NCBI GenBank assembly: GCA_013115125.1
Contig: JABANN010000493.1
Coordinates: 1-25,611 of the forward strand
Source: Perkinsus olseni
Taxonomy: Eukaryota > Perkinsozoa > Perkinsida
DNA: 25,611 nt
Direction of reading: 5' to 3'
The notes beneath the pieces are model-generated. The model worked only from the letters and a program-made list of their open reading frames with translations. It did not search any database and was not told the DNA's origin. Position 1 is the stretch's first letter, and each line of letters begins with the position of its first letter. Made by a program: the position numbers and the translations under genes. This document shows, piece after piece, positions 1-9,491 of the stretch.

Positions 1-940
1 TTAAAGTTGCCGTTTGCGGTTCTTCTTCCTTGCCGTTTTGTGCCTGTTATCGCAAAACAGCTATGTACACGCGAGTTGCTCTATTGCGTGTTGCTATATT
101 ATAACACAACCGTTTGGAAGTAATAATATGAATGCCTCTCGTGAGAAGCGTACGAAGTGAGGGCTTCGTGGGGAACTTTTCGGGGTGCCGATGACTGATT
201 ACTGGGAACTAAATATTGGTGAAACTCACAACTCAAAGACATAAATCAACACTCTCTTGAAATGAAGCGTTGAGGATCAAGATCTACTGAGAGGGAGGAG
301 ACTCGTGAGTTCCAACGGCCCCTCTCAGTCGCGCCATAGTCAATAATGAAATCCGGATACTACTCTAACTTAGAGTCTCTAAGCTTCTGATATGAGTCCG
401 ACGTGTATGACATAAGAGGCGATCGTTCGTCATCGACGCAGCGTCTCTTGTACCACAACTTGCCGAATTCAGCTTACTTTAATTAGCCGCGGGAGTGTAG
501 CAGGGATATGCTGATCTGTTGTGGCAGCGTTAGGGAGACGACATACCACACCTTTCGTAAATGTTGCCAGCGGTGGTCAGTGGTAAATCGTTCTTCATCT
601 TATCGGTGCGGCAAGGGTCCCTTCTATGTAACATCGTCCTCCTCATGACGGCCATCTATGATCTATGGGACTCGATAATGCGGATTGGTACGGACTGTGA
701 GCGTATGATCGACAGGTAGCAGCCGCAGCAGTAGTGGTAGTCAGATCTCGGAACGCCACGACTTTGCCGTTATTCGAGACGTTACCGACCGCTACCGTAA
801 TTTACCGTTATTGTTAATTTACCGTTCCCCAGGCGGATAGAAGACTGAAGTAGTGGATGTAAACAGTTGTGATTAGTTGAGAAAGATTTTGAGGATCGTG
901 GTGGTGTATAGAGGGTGGTCTGAAGGATGCTATGAGTAGA
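1..940. other. No gene recognised
   Basis: I see no long open frame, RNA gene or recognisable domain here. Bases about 765-830 are low complexity, with repeated TTTACCGTTA-like words. The stretch may be intergenic or contain unrecognised short exons of the gene downstream. Confidence 0.4.
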
Positions 941-1713
941 GCGCCGCAATGCCACCAATTCGCCGCCATTTTAGACGCGCACGTCCACTACATAGACATG
1001 AGCTTTTGATGCTGACTGGCTGCAGTAGTAGGGGCGATATTGTGGCGCGCAGTTACGTTTTTAGGGACAGAATGATCGATTTTCGGATTAAAATCTGCGA
1101 AATTAGTCCGATCTTGAACATTGGTTTGACGTTGACTGGAGTTTCATTCGCGACACGAAAATGTATTTCCTGTTTGCGGGGAACGGCGCTTCATATATGG
1201 CGGATCACACTCCACTGAAATCTACCAGAACTTAGAGATAGACGCAGGACTGGAGAGTTAATTTCGTCGAAGCGTCTCGTATGCCATTCTCTTCTGACGC
1301 CTTCTCGAGAGTAATGCGCTAGGAGGAGTTGTGGGAAAGTTGGTATTGCGGCAGAAGACTGTTCTGGTGCGGTCAGGTTGGATGCCACTATTCATCTTCA
1401 AACGCAGTTCGTCTGTTGGATGGGAGCTGGTGGTGGTAAGGAAGGGAGGGAACTTCGTATCTTTGATGTTGGGAGATAATTGTTAAGGTCACGCTGCCCG
1501 ATCGCTCATCGGCGTTGTCGTTAGTATCCGAATCTGTGATTTCGGGATGGGATGGTATGAAATCTGGCAAAGAAATGAGCATCTTGGCAGCTTTTGACGT
1601 ACAGACTGATTTTTCTTTTCGAGAAAAAAGCGTTCAACTTTTGCTTTTGGATAATTACGATTTTCGAGCTGTTGTTGTTGATGACGAATAATGTTTTACG
1701 AAACGGATTGTAG
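941..1713 (+). other. Exon-like islands upstream of the membrane-protein gene
   Basis: Several short stretches look protein-coding but I could not join them with consistent splice phases. The best follows a possible acceptor ending at 1109: it is open to about 1229 and reads SDLEHWFDVDWSFIRDTK, then a hydrophobic MYFLFAG and MADHTPLKS. A second stretch (about 1623-1670) reads FNFCFWIITIFELLLL, which resembles a membrane segment. These may be 5' exons of the gene starting near 1714. No start codon is assigned. Confidence 0.25.
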
Positions 1714-4700
1714 TGACCTTGACGCCATACATTGAAGCGCTCGTCGATGATACTCCAATTGACGTCCTTGATTGGATTTGGGCTGGAGCGTATCTTACGG
1801 TTTCAGATACCGGATCTGCGCACAGCGTAGATATTGATATTGCTACCTACACGTCTTCAAGGGTTGGATATTCTTCTAGTAACAGTCTGTTAATCGATCG
1901 CGTGATCGATTATGATGCTGGTCAGGTACGATGGTCTGCCAAACTGGCTCTGCGGTCGATGCTCTCGATAATGGTGTAGCTGCCATGGTAAATGTTTTCG
2001 GAATTTTGATCTTGGAAGCCCCCAAGGTGAGTCCGGCCGACAGGTTGCGCATGCGTGCAGTTTACGTACCGCTCCAATCGCGAATCCTGTGTAACCCTGT
2101 CGCATCTCGACTCTTCGGTCTCCTTGGGAATTTTCTACCCATCGGGCGTGGTCGTCTCGTTTGTCCTTCCTCTATCGGAGTAGTTTATTTTCATTTCTTC
2201 ATACTCGATAGCTGATACTGATAATTCAATTCAATATCGTTCGTTTGCGGAGGTCTCCCGTCAGTTACTTTCGTAGTGGTGCCTCGCGAAATCAGAAATT
2301 TATGGTAATTTTTATTCCAGTATCCTATTTTTCTGATCTGAATTACTTGGCTTTGAGGGTTGTAGCTGAGAAATTTGCCCGATTTTTTTACCGAAAAAAA
2401 TTATTTTCCGTGAGGTAATTTTTTCCGGTCAGGTTAACACTAGAATGGCGGTCTACTTGATTTGGCTCATCTCCATAAGAGCAGCACGGACTCTCGCCAC
2501 TACCGTGTGAGCTAGGGGTGGGTAATTTCGTGGCGCGCGGTCATTTGCATGCTCGTACCTCAGGTACTATGTTTTCGCCTTGTCTGTTGGTCGGACGGGC
2601 CTCCGTCGATTTACCCTTTGCTCGGCAGCGTTGGAAGATCTTCCCGGACCGGGAGTTACCTTTGAGGATGATTATAAGCTCGATAAGGAAGGAACCTCCT
2701 GGGCGGCTATTGGTAGTAAGAGGGTTGGTGCGAACGCTAGGCTTTCTGCTGGCTCATGACTGTTCATGCCGCTTCGGAAAATTCCGGTACCTTTTTGGAA
2801 AATATCTCGGATGACTTAGGATGTTGTCCGCGCGAATGCGATATTTTGAATTCGTCGAGGGCAGGGCATTCGGTGAGTACACCCATCCACAGTTAGAAGG
2901 GGCAGCTGTCTCTATGAGAGTGAGGTCATGGGCGTTGAGGGGAGGGGGTGTAGCATCTATCGAGGTATTATACTAAAATAACGCATCTCTGTTTGGTTTC
3001 ATGATCGTCCTCTTGGTCGCATACTGCTTATGCTAAGGAGTTGGGGAGGGGCGTATTTATTGGTGTTATTGTTATTATTCTCAGACGAGCTTGTCCTCAG
3101 CGCGGTGATTTTTCTCTTCTCCTGTTATCTGATTGTTCTAATAAGCCGCCTCTCGGCCATCGTGCAACTTGGCGGAGCGGGCGATGAGCGGACTGCCAAT
3201 CCTGCAGTGAGTTTCATTGGCGAAAGGGCGGCGGTTCAATCCCCAGTGGAGGTATTCTGAATCAGGTTTTGGCGCTTTTGGAGTCGGACACTCCTCAGAC
3301 GACATTGACAACCTCCTTTCTGAAAGTATCTTTATCGATCAAGTGATCGATTTCGACTTCCTTTTCAGAATTTTCCTGTCCAGTCGGGTGTCCGTGCGCT
3401 GAGCCTCACCAACGGAATACTGTGTGCGGCAGTCATCATCATTCAGGTGAAATTTACCATCACTGAGTTCATACCAACTTTTTCGTTTCAGATAATCCGC
3501 ATGGCTGCCTGGTGTGGCGAAGAGACTCGACTGGCGGCTCTTGAGAAGGATTGGTGTGTGCCTTATGGTGGAAGTAAAATTGACGAGGGCAGGGGTTGAA
3601 CCAGGGACCTTCGGACTGCCCGTCAGGTGCTATAACGGAGTCGCTAGCAGCGATGGCGGTGTATACTGTGATTTGGTCGAGGAGTCGTCGACTAAGGAAG
3701 TCGCGTGGCGTGAGGTTCTATCCTCATGCTCAGGGGGTGCGCACAGCGAAGAATATCTTTCTTTGCAACGCTCGATGTCCCACGGCTTATGGCAAATCTT
3801 CGTCTTTTTTTGAAAACCTATATTAGATAATTCAGAAGTTGGGGGAAAGTTGGTGTCTCCTGGCATTCCTGATTATTGTGAAGTAGAGAAGTGATGTGGA
3901 AAATGGGATGGCTGTGGTTAAACGATCTTTTCGAAGGAGATGCCCGTGCTGCAGTTGTCGGAGAAGTTGGAGTGATAGCTTTTTTCGCATGAAAATAAAA
4001 TTTTCAATCTCATTCAGTTTTCAGTCCTCTCAGCAAAATGAATATCATTTGTTGTTGAATTTCCAATCGTCGCCTGCAGGTTATGATTCTATCGAGCCTC
4101 GCTATGTTGCTAGGAACATTATATATAAGTGGATCTTATTTCCCGGTAAGGAATCCTGGGTTGAAGCTGGCAAGATACGAAATAGGTCAGGTTGGTCAGG
4201 TATTCTGGTTGGACCTGATGTGTCTGGATGTTTTCTGTTATCTTATCCGCTATGCCGTTGGATGCTGGCTGCTGTGGCTATGCATCTCCTTGTGAGTTCG
4301 GGAGACTTGACATGATTCTGAAACTTGATTCAAGAATGAATTTTCCTTCTATTTTTTCCCAGTCCCTATCACTTTTGGAGAGTTACGTGTAAAATTATTC
4401 GTGAATTGAGTTGTTCTTTAGTTTTTTAGAATGGGGAAAATTTTTTTGAAGGAAATTTTGGATCGATAGATGATCTCATTTCGGTCAGGTCGGTTATCCT
4501 ATCGGTTGGTGGGGATGTCTACGGTAAAAGGAGGGAGAATACATCAATTTTTCGGGCCATTTATGGCGGCGAATTGGAGACGCTCAAAGCCGATGAGAGA
4601 GAGCAGAGAGGTCTGGACCTATTTTGTATCTTGCTCGGATCGAGCTTGGATATGCACCATGATAGATCATGCCTGTCCTCAGCTCCACCGGAACGCTCAT

Positions 4701-4964
4701 CAGAGAGTGTTCGGATGAGAAGGAGGGACCAGGGACCGAACTCGGGTACTATATATAAATGGACGTATCTTATGTAGATAGGTCGACCTCTATAAGATAC
4801 GCCGCCTACCTTCTTGAGCCCAATCAGTGGGCTGCTTGGTTGACCATGATGTGCATAATTATCGATCATCAGGGCGAGCGCTTTTTTGTGTCAAGTCTTT
4901 CCCAGGTGGTGGTGATTCATTACAGTTTCGCTCCGCCTTTCTTTCTCAATGGGAAACACTGCCG
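1714..4964 (+). CDS. Unrecognised multi-exon, probably multi-pass membrane protein
   Basis: I do not recognise the family. The exons I read are 1714-1878, 1926-2150, 2212-2259, 2321-2361, 2433-2506, 2564-2712, 2820-2872, 3038-3161, 3252-3325, 3369-3446, 3492-3567 (or 3573), 3892-3971, 4025-4145, 4191-4291, 4363-4386, 4430-4610, 4683-4745 and 4873-4964. Every junction is GT-AG, phases agree throughout, and most introns are 43-107 nt. Hydrophobic stretches include AVYLIWLISIRAA, VFIGVIVIILRRA, LCAAVIIIQII and CRWMLAAVAMHLL. The last exons are hydrophilic (GGELETLKADEREQ, then an Arg/Ser-rich part). The exon at 4363-4386 is only 24 nt. The start lies upstream and is not found. The last exon ends in phase 0, so the reading could continue into the MORN exons at 5096. 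Single boundaries may be wrong, but the coding signal of the chain is good. Confidence 0.5.
1892..1911. repeat. Intronic hairpin ATCGATC-4nt-GATCGAT, copy 1
   Basis: Perfect 8-bp arms AATCGATC and GATCGATT flank a GCGT loop. The hairpin sits in the middle of the 47-nt intron 1879-1925. A near-identical hairpin lies in another short intron at 3334-3351. Confidence 0.7.
3162..3251 (+). repeat. tRNA-like intron (A-box and B-box)
   Basis: This 90-nt intron of the membrane-protein gene carries an A-box-like TGGCGGAGCGG near its 5' end and a perfect B-box-type GGTTCAATCC at 3233-3242. Between them are an anticodon-arm-like segment (GGACTGCCAATCC) and a long variable-arm-like stretch, as in class II (Ser/Leu) tRNAs. 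The flanking exons join in phase 1. I could not pair an acceptor stem well, so this is a tRNA-derived relic rather than a working tRNA. Confidence 0.5.
3334..3351. repeat. Intronic hairpin ATCGATC-4nt-GATCGAT, copy 2
   Basis: Perfect 7-bp arms ATCGATC and GATCGAT flank AAGT inside the 43-nt intron 3326-3368. It has the same design as the hairpin at 1892-1911. A shorter version (TCGATC-GTCT-GATCGA) lies at 16779-16794, in the loop of the foldback element. Confidence 0.7.
3568..3891 (-). repeat. Long intron holding a reversed tRNA-like fragment
   Basis: This 318-324 nt interval is read as an intron. On the minus strand it contains a tRNA 3'-half-like stretch with a variable loop and T-arm (GAAGGTCCCTGGTTCAACCC, ending at 3593). 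The same arrangement, also reversed, occurs in the intron at 5213-5450. This suggests a family of tRNA-derived SINE-like sequences. Confidence 0.4.
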
Positions 4965-5095
4965 GTAACTTGCCCTGTTGCGAGTTGCACTGTAAGTCGG
5001 AGAATCATACGCTGCTTGCTCGACCTTTTCTTGATCTTGCTTGCTCGACCTCGAGATACTCATGTCGTTGTTTGTTAGCTGATAGCGCATTCGAG

Positions 5096-6227
5096 ATGAA
5101 CCGCCAGAAATCGGGAGGGGTGATATACCCTAGGGCGGCCTCTGGAGGATCCCAGCGTCGCGCGCCACGAAATTCGAGTAGTCGGAGCTCCCTTGGTACA
5201 CCTGTGCCTAAGGTAGGATCAGGAAGTGAATCGCGCTCGCCCAGACGATCGATTCCTGTTTTCGCAGTTGACTCTTTCTTCCGGCTCGTCGAGTCGCAAC
5301 TCATTACCCGTCGTAATTCAATCGCCTTCGACATCGACTGCAACAAAAAAGGCGGAGCGAAGCGAAATTCGGTACTGTTGGAGGGATTCGATCCGGGGAC
5401 CTTCCGCATAGCAGTCGGGTACTTGCTCTCGCTGCTCCACTCGCCCGCAGTGCAAGCTAAGATGTTGTATTAGTTACTCCGACGGGTCGAAGTACATCGG
5501 GGATATCGTGGATGGTCAGCGAGAGGGAGAAGGTCGATTGGAGTATCCTGGAGGTTACTATCAAGGTTGGAAGATTCCCATTTTTCATCGAATTCTTTTT
5601 TGTTCGAAAACTCTGTTAGGTATGTGGTTGAAGAATGAACCGCATGGAGAGGGAGTACAGACCTGGGCTGATGGCCGAATGTGAGCCGCTTGACCTTTTT
5701 CGTATCTAACTATGGTCAACCTAAGATTCACCTGATTTATTGTGTTAGATACGTTGGGACGTTCAAGGAAGGTAAATTTCATGGCGCCGGTCGAATGGAG
5801 TGGCACGTTGCCGGGCATCGAGGAGGGCCGATGGTGTATCAGGGGCAGTATGTTGAAGATAGAAAAGAGGGATATGGTGAGGGGGTATCTTAGGCTGAAG
5901 CATGCGGGATACGAAAGAGGTTATGAACTACGTACATTGTGATTGTTTAGGGGCCTTCGAGTGGCCTGATGGTCGAAAGTACGCTGGTTGGTGGCTCGCC
6001 GGAAAAAGGCACGGAGATGGAGAGTAGTGATTCTAATCGATTAACTGGGCGCGCGCTCTTGGCGCATCAGGTACACTACTGAGTTCGGCCAGACTCGAAA
6101 GGGTATTTGGGAGAATGATGTTCTCGTGCGGTGGGTGGGGAGTGTTGGCGGGAGCACTCCGTCTGGAAGTGCTGGAGCGGGGGTCGGACCAGTGAGAGTA
6201 TCGAAGAATCTTGAGGTCGAGCAGTGA
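5096..6227 (+). CDS. MORN-repeat protein
   Basis: MORN (membrane occupation and recognition nexus) repeats bind membrane lipids or act as scaffolds. Proposed exons are 5096-5212, 5451-5565, 5620-5680, 5749-5876, 5951-6023 and 6071-6227, giving 216 aa with all phases consistent. Repeats seen in order: YSDGSKYIGDIVDGQREGEG, YPGGYYQGMWLKNEPHGEG, then a DGR/YVGTFKEGKFHGAGRM unit, YQGQYVEDRKEGYG and DGRKYAGWWLAGKRHGDGEY. The tail is Gly/Ser-rich and ends VSKNLEVEQ before TGA 6225-6227. Exons 2-6 are well supported. The first exon (Ser/Arg-rich) and its ATG at 5096 are a guess. Because the preceding gene ends in phase 0, these exons may instead be its C-terminal part, which would make a membrane protein with cytoplasmic MORN repeats. 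Confidence 0.75.
5213..5450. repeat. MORN-gene intron with A-box-like and reversed B-box-like motifs
   Basis: The proposed first intron contains GGCGGAGCGAAGCG at 5351-5364, shared with FEN1 and kinase introns. It also contains a reversed T-arm-like GGATCGAATCC at 5384-5394, one mismatch from the B-box consensus. Confidence 0.4.
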
Positions 6228-6429
6228 AGATACGAAGTAGGTCAAGACGTGGCCAAGTGTGATGATCATCGACATGTTGATGGTTTTTGGTCTATTATGG
6301 TCTCCTGCATGTTATGATGTTTCTTACTACGAAGGTTACTCTGTCTTGAATTGGATAAATTGAGAGTGCATATCTTAGGTTGATGCGTGCAAGATATCTT
6401 TTAGGTCGGCATCTTTACTACTCACCTCC
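6228..6429. repeat. Intergenic spacer with a TATCTTAGG hairpin
   Basis: This is the short spacer between the MORN gene and FEN1. Near 6370-6397 it holds ATATCTT...AAGATAT, a 7-bp inverted repeat around AGGTTGATGCGTGC. It resembles the starts of introns at 5877-5950 and 9717-9776. No promoter motif is clear. Confidence 0.4.
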
Positions 6430-9336
6430 ATGGGAATCAAACAGCTGTTCAAGTTCGTATCGGAGAACGCTCCAAAGTCGGTGAGCGAACAGAAAATGGA
6501 GAACTACACCGGAAGGGGCCTGGCATTGGACGCGAGCATGTGCCTCTACCAGGTAGTAGTAGCAGCAGCAGGGGTGGTGGTGGTGGTGGTGGTGGCAAAC
6601 CTATTGTAGTCGGTGAAGTAGCATAAAAACGGCCCTACTGTTAGCGGCCGTTTCGACTATTTTTCCCATGCATGATGAAGGGTGGTGATCTTCAGTTTCT
6701 GATCGCCGTGCGTCTGGGAGGAGATAATCAGCACGTTAATCTGACCAATGCTGCAGGGGACGTTACTTCCCACATATCTGGATTTGTTACGAGGACGTTG
6801 AGGATGATGGAAGCTGGTAGGGGACGGGTAGTGGTCATTCCATTGGATAGGAATGCGGATTGGAGTGGTATTAGTCTCTCTGTTGATTTATTTTGATAAG
6901 ATATCGGTAATCGAGGCACAATGAGCCTCTGACGGTTGGGAAGATTGATATGATGACTAATAGTGATTCACTATCAAAATGATTACTACTGAAGACTCTG
7001 TGGCTGGGACTCACAGTCCGGGAGTTACTAGGTCGTAGAAAGATACTCTCTCGTAATAGCGTCGTCACTGGTAGAGGACTGTGCAGGTATCAAGCCAGTT
7101 TACGTGTTTGATGGGAAGGCTCCGAGCCTTAAAACGGGCGAGCTGGAGAAGAGGAGGGAGATCAAAAAGAAGGCTGAGGAAGATCTGAAGGAGGCTATTG
7201 AGAAGGGTAGTGACTGGCAGTGTTGGGAACGTGAAAGTTGTGATTTTACTGTAATCAAAGTTTACCGTAATCACCACTGGCGAAGTAGCGCTTCACGGCA
7301 TTACGCGGGCTTGGGCTACTATTTAGGAGTGGGAGTGGGGAAGTAATGGAGAGTTTAATATTTTTACCGGAGATCTGGGCCACAGGCGGCACGATACCTC
7401 TTCGCGGACTGATTTGTGTCATTCGGGCTGGCGAGCTTCTTGGTGGATGGGGTATATGAGGAAGTGATGGATTTATAATTAGAATGGTGTTAAGAATGAT
7501 CGCATTTCGTTATGGTCGTGGGACTGCTTGTGGCTGTTTCGTCGACCTACTCCGAATCCTACACGGGTGACCGGAAGATATTCTCGCAGGTGACGATGAG
7601 GGTATCAGAAAAGCCGCCCATCGATCTACCCGAGTGACCCCGAAGATGAACGCAGATGTGAAAAAACTGCTGAGTATTGAGCGGAGCGATGCAGTTTGAT
7701 TATCTTTTAATCGTCCTTTTTTGTTGTTTCAGCTATGATGGGATGCTGCATCGTTGAGGCCCCTGAGGAGGCTGAGGCGAGCTGCGCGGCTCTGGTGAAG
7801 TACGGCAAGTGTTACGGAGCTGTTACTGATGATATGGACGTGAGAAGCCTGCTGGCATTGGGCATTGGGGGTGGCTGCTTCCGAGAAAATTCAGTGGCGT
7901 GAAGGATCCTGTTCGCTATGTTAATCAATTTTCCATGGTTGAATTATCTTCCCTACGACGAACCTAACTGATGATTGCAGCGATTATTATGCAGTCGAAA
8001 GGGTTTGGAAATTTCGGACTTCGGATGGCAGATTGACAGGTACTCACTTTCGGGTCGCCAGTTCAAATCAAGAATTTGTTCAACACGTTGGGAAGCGGTC
8101 AGCAGCATTCTGCTGGGAAGAGTACGAAGCCGGTAGTAGCACGGTGTTTTTGGGCCTTAGCGGAGCGAAGCGTTTCATGTTTGTAGGTTTATGAACTGTC
8201 TTTGTCGGTGGTGTTGGAGCAACTGGACGTGACGATGGGCCAGTTTGTGGATTTCTGCATCATGTGCGGATGTGATTATCTGGACACCATCCGGGGCATC
8301 GGTAGTAGAGGGAGAGAGAGAACTGTGCCTTTTGTCGGGGAGGCAAGGTTCTCCTTCACCGAATGGAATCTTAGGTCGACTCGAGGCAATTGCAGATAGG
8401 TCGGCAGCCTTCCTCATGAAGATATCTTTGTGTTTAGCTCGCGGTTTCGGTGGAATTTTTGGGCGCGCGAAATTGGTTTTCCAGGTCCGAACAACGCTTT
8501 TAAGCTGATTGTCGAGCATAAAAATATCGAGGGTGTGCTTGAGCACATCGACAAGAGCAAGTTTACTGTGCCAGACAGTTGGATTAATGGGGATTATAAA
8601 AAGGTGGAAATTCGACAAATTATGGGTGTATTTAGCGCGCGCCCTGACAGGTGAGAGAGTATTTTCTGGAGGCCCCTGTGGTGGAGAGGGAAAATGTCGA
8701 ATTGAAGTGGCCGACGCCCGATTATGACGGGTTGAGGAAGTTCTTAGTGGACGAGAATCAGTTCTCAGAAGACCGGGTTGAAAAGTAGGAAAAGGCGCAG
8801 GTTCGATCCCCGGAGATATCATCGGCTTTTTGGGAATACGCTGTCGATTTTTAGTGTGTGGAAACAACTATCGAGGACTGATTAGATTTCTTTTGTCTGT
8901 TTCACCGTTGAGGGTGTTTGTGAAGGTACATCAGTCGGCTGAGGAAGTGCAAGCAGGCTAAGACGCAGATGAGGTTGGATACCTTCTTCAAAACGTCCAA
9001 GCCGGCGATTAAGAAGGAGGATAAATTCGACCCTTTCAAGAAGGAAACTAAGAAGAGTACTACTATGGGGCGGGGTGGCGTTTATTCTGTTTTTTTGATA
9101 TTTTGTGCTTTCGAAAATTCTTTTTTTCTCGAATGGAAGCTCGCCTGTTTGCGACCTGTGTGAGTGAATTTTCTTCTCCTGTGACTTCGTGTTTTTCGTA
9201 TTAATTTTTTTCTGGTCGGAATTTTCGGTTTTGCTAACTGTCGATATTATCGTGCTCAGACGGTGTGAGTACTGGTGGCAGGAAGAGAGCAAGCGCTTCG
9301 ACAGGAGGCGCGAAAGCAAAGAAAGTTAAGAAATGA
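6430..9336 (+). CDS. FEN1: Flap endonuclease 1 (FEN1)
   Basis: FEN1 cuts 5' flaps during Okazaki-fragment maturation and long-patch base excision repair, in the nucleus with PCNA. Exons are 6430-6552, 6696-6816, 7087-7206, 7590-7673, 7733-7839, 8040-8132, 8187-8301, 8485-8603, 8651-8784, 8926-9074 and 9260-9336. All phases fit and give 413 aa, against about 380 in animals. Visible features: MGIKQLFKF start; metal-binding acidic residues in [22 protein letters not shown] and TDDMD, and in GCDYLD before the helix-hairpin motif IRGIG; PCNA-binding box QMRLDTFF; and a Lys-rich tail ending KAKKVKK. All catalytic positions are kept, so it should be functional. The insert [14 protein letters not shown] and the extended Lys-rich tail account for the extra length. 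Ten introns run from 47 to 383 nt, several carrying motifs shared with other genes' introns. Confidence 0.95.
6627..6653. repeat. Hairpin in FEN1 intron 1
   Basis: Perfect 8-bp arms AAACGGCC (6627-6634) and GGCCGTTT (6646-6653) lie in FEN1 intron 1 (6553-6695). Upstream, about 6573-6595 is a (GGT)n microsatellite. Confidence 0.7.
8158..8177 (+). repeat. 20-nt intron motif, FEN1 intron 6
   Basis: TAGCGGAGCGAAGCGTTTCA lies in the 54-nt FEN1 intron 8133-8186. The identical 20 nt recur in a kinase intron at 10369-10388, and 14 nt recur inverted in kinase intron 1. The motif resembles a pol III A-box (TRGYNNARNNG). Confidence 0.85.
8800..8809 (+). repeat. B-box-like T-arm in FEN1 intron 9
   Basis: GGTTCGATCC is a perfect match to the tRNA T-arm/B-box consensus. 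It sits in intron 8785-8925 and no full tRNA surrounds it. Confidence 0.5.
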
Positions 9337-9427
9337 TGAGATTCCGCAAGAGTGCAAGATTCGCGATTGCAGCATAATGAAGCAAGCAGAGATGATGTTA
9401 AGATTCATAATTAGTGACTGGTATCCT

Positions 9428-9437
9428 GGTTCGATCC
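9428..9437 (+). repeat. B-box-like T-arm between FEN1 and the kinase
   Basis: GGTTCGATCC is a perfect B-box match within a T-arm-like context (CCTGGTTCGATCCCGG), about 90 nt after the FEN1 stop and 55 nt before the kinase start. The flanking sequence does not fold as a full tRNA by eye. Confidence 0.45.
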
Positions 9438-9491
9438 CGGCATGTTGCGTTTTTCTGCGATTTCTAAATTTTGATCTGTAGGCGTCCTGTT

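Noticed and set aside
8175-8867. Long minus-strand open frame (230 codons)
   Set aside because: It lies antisense to FEN1 exons 7-9 and their introns; the plus strand has conserved FEN1 motifs there.
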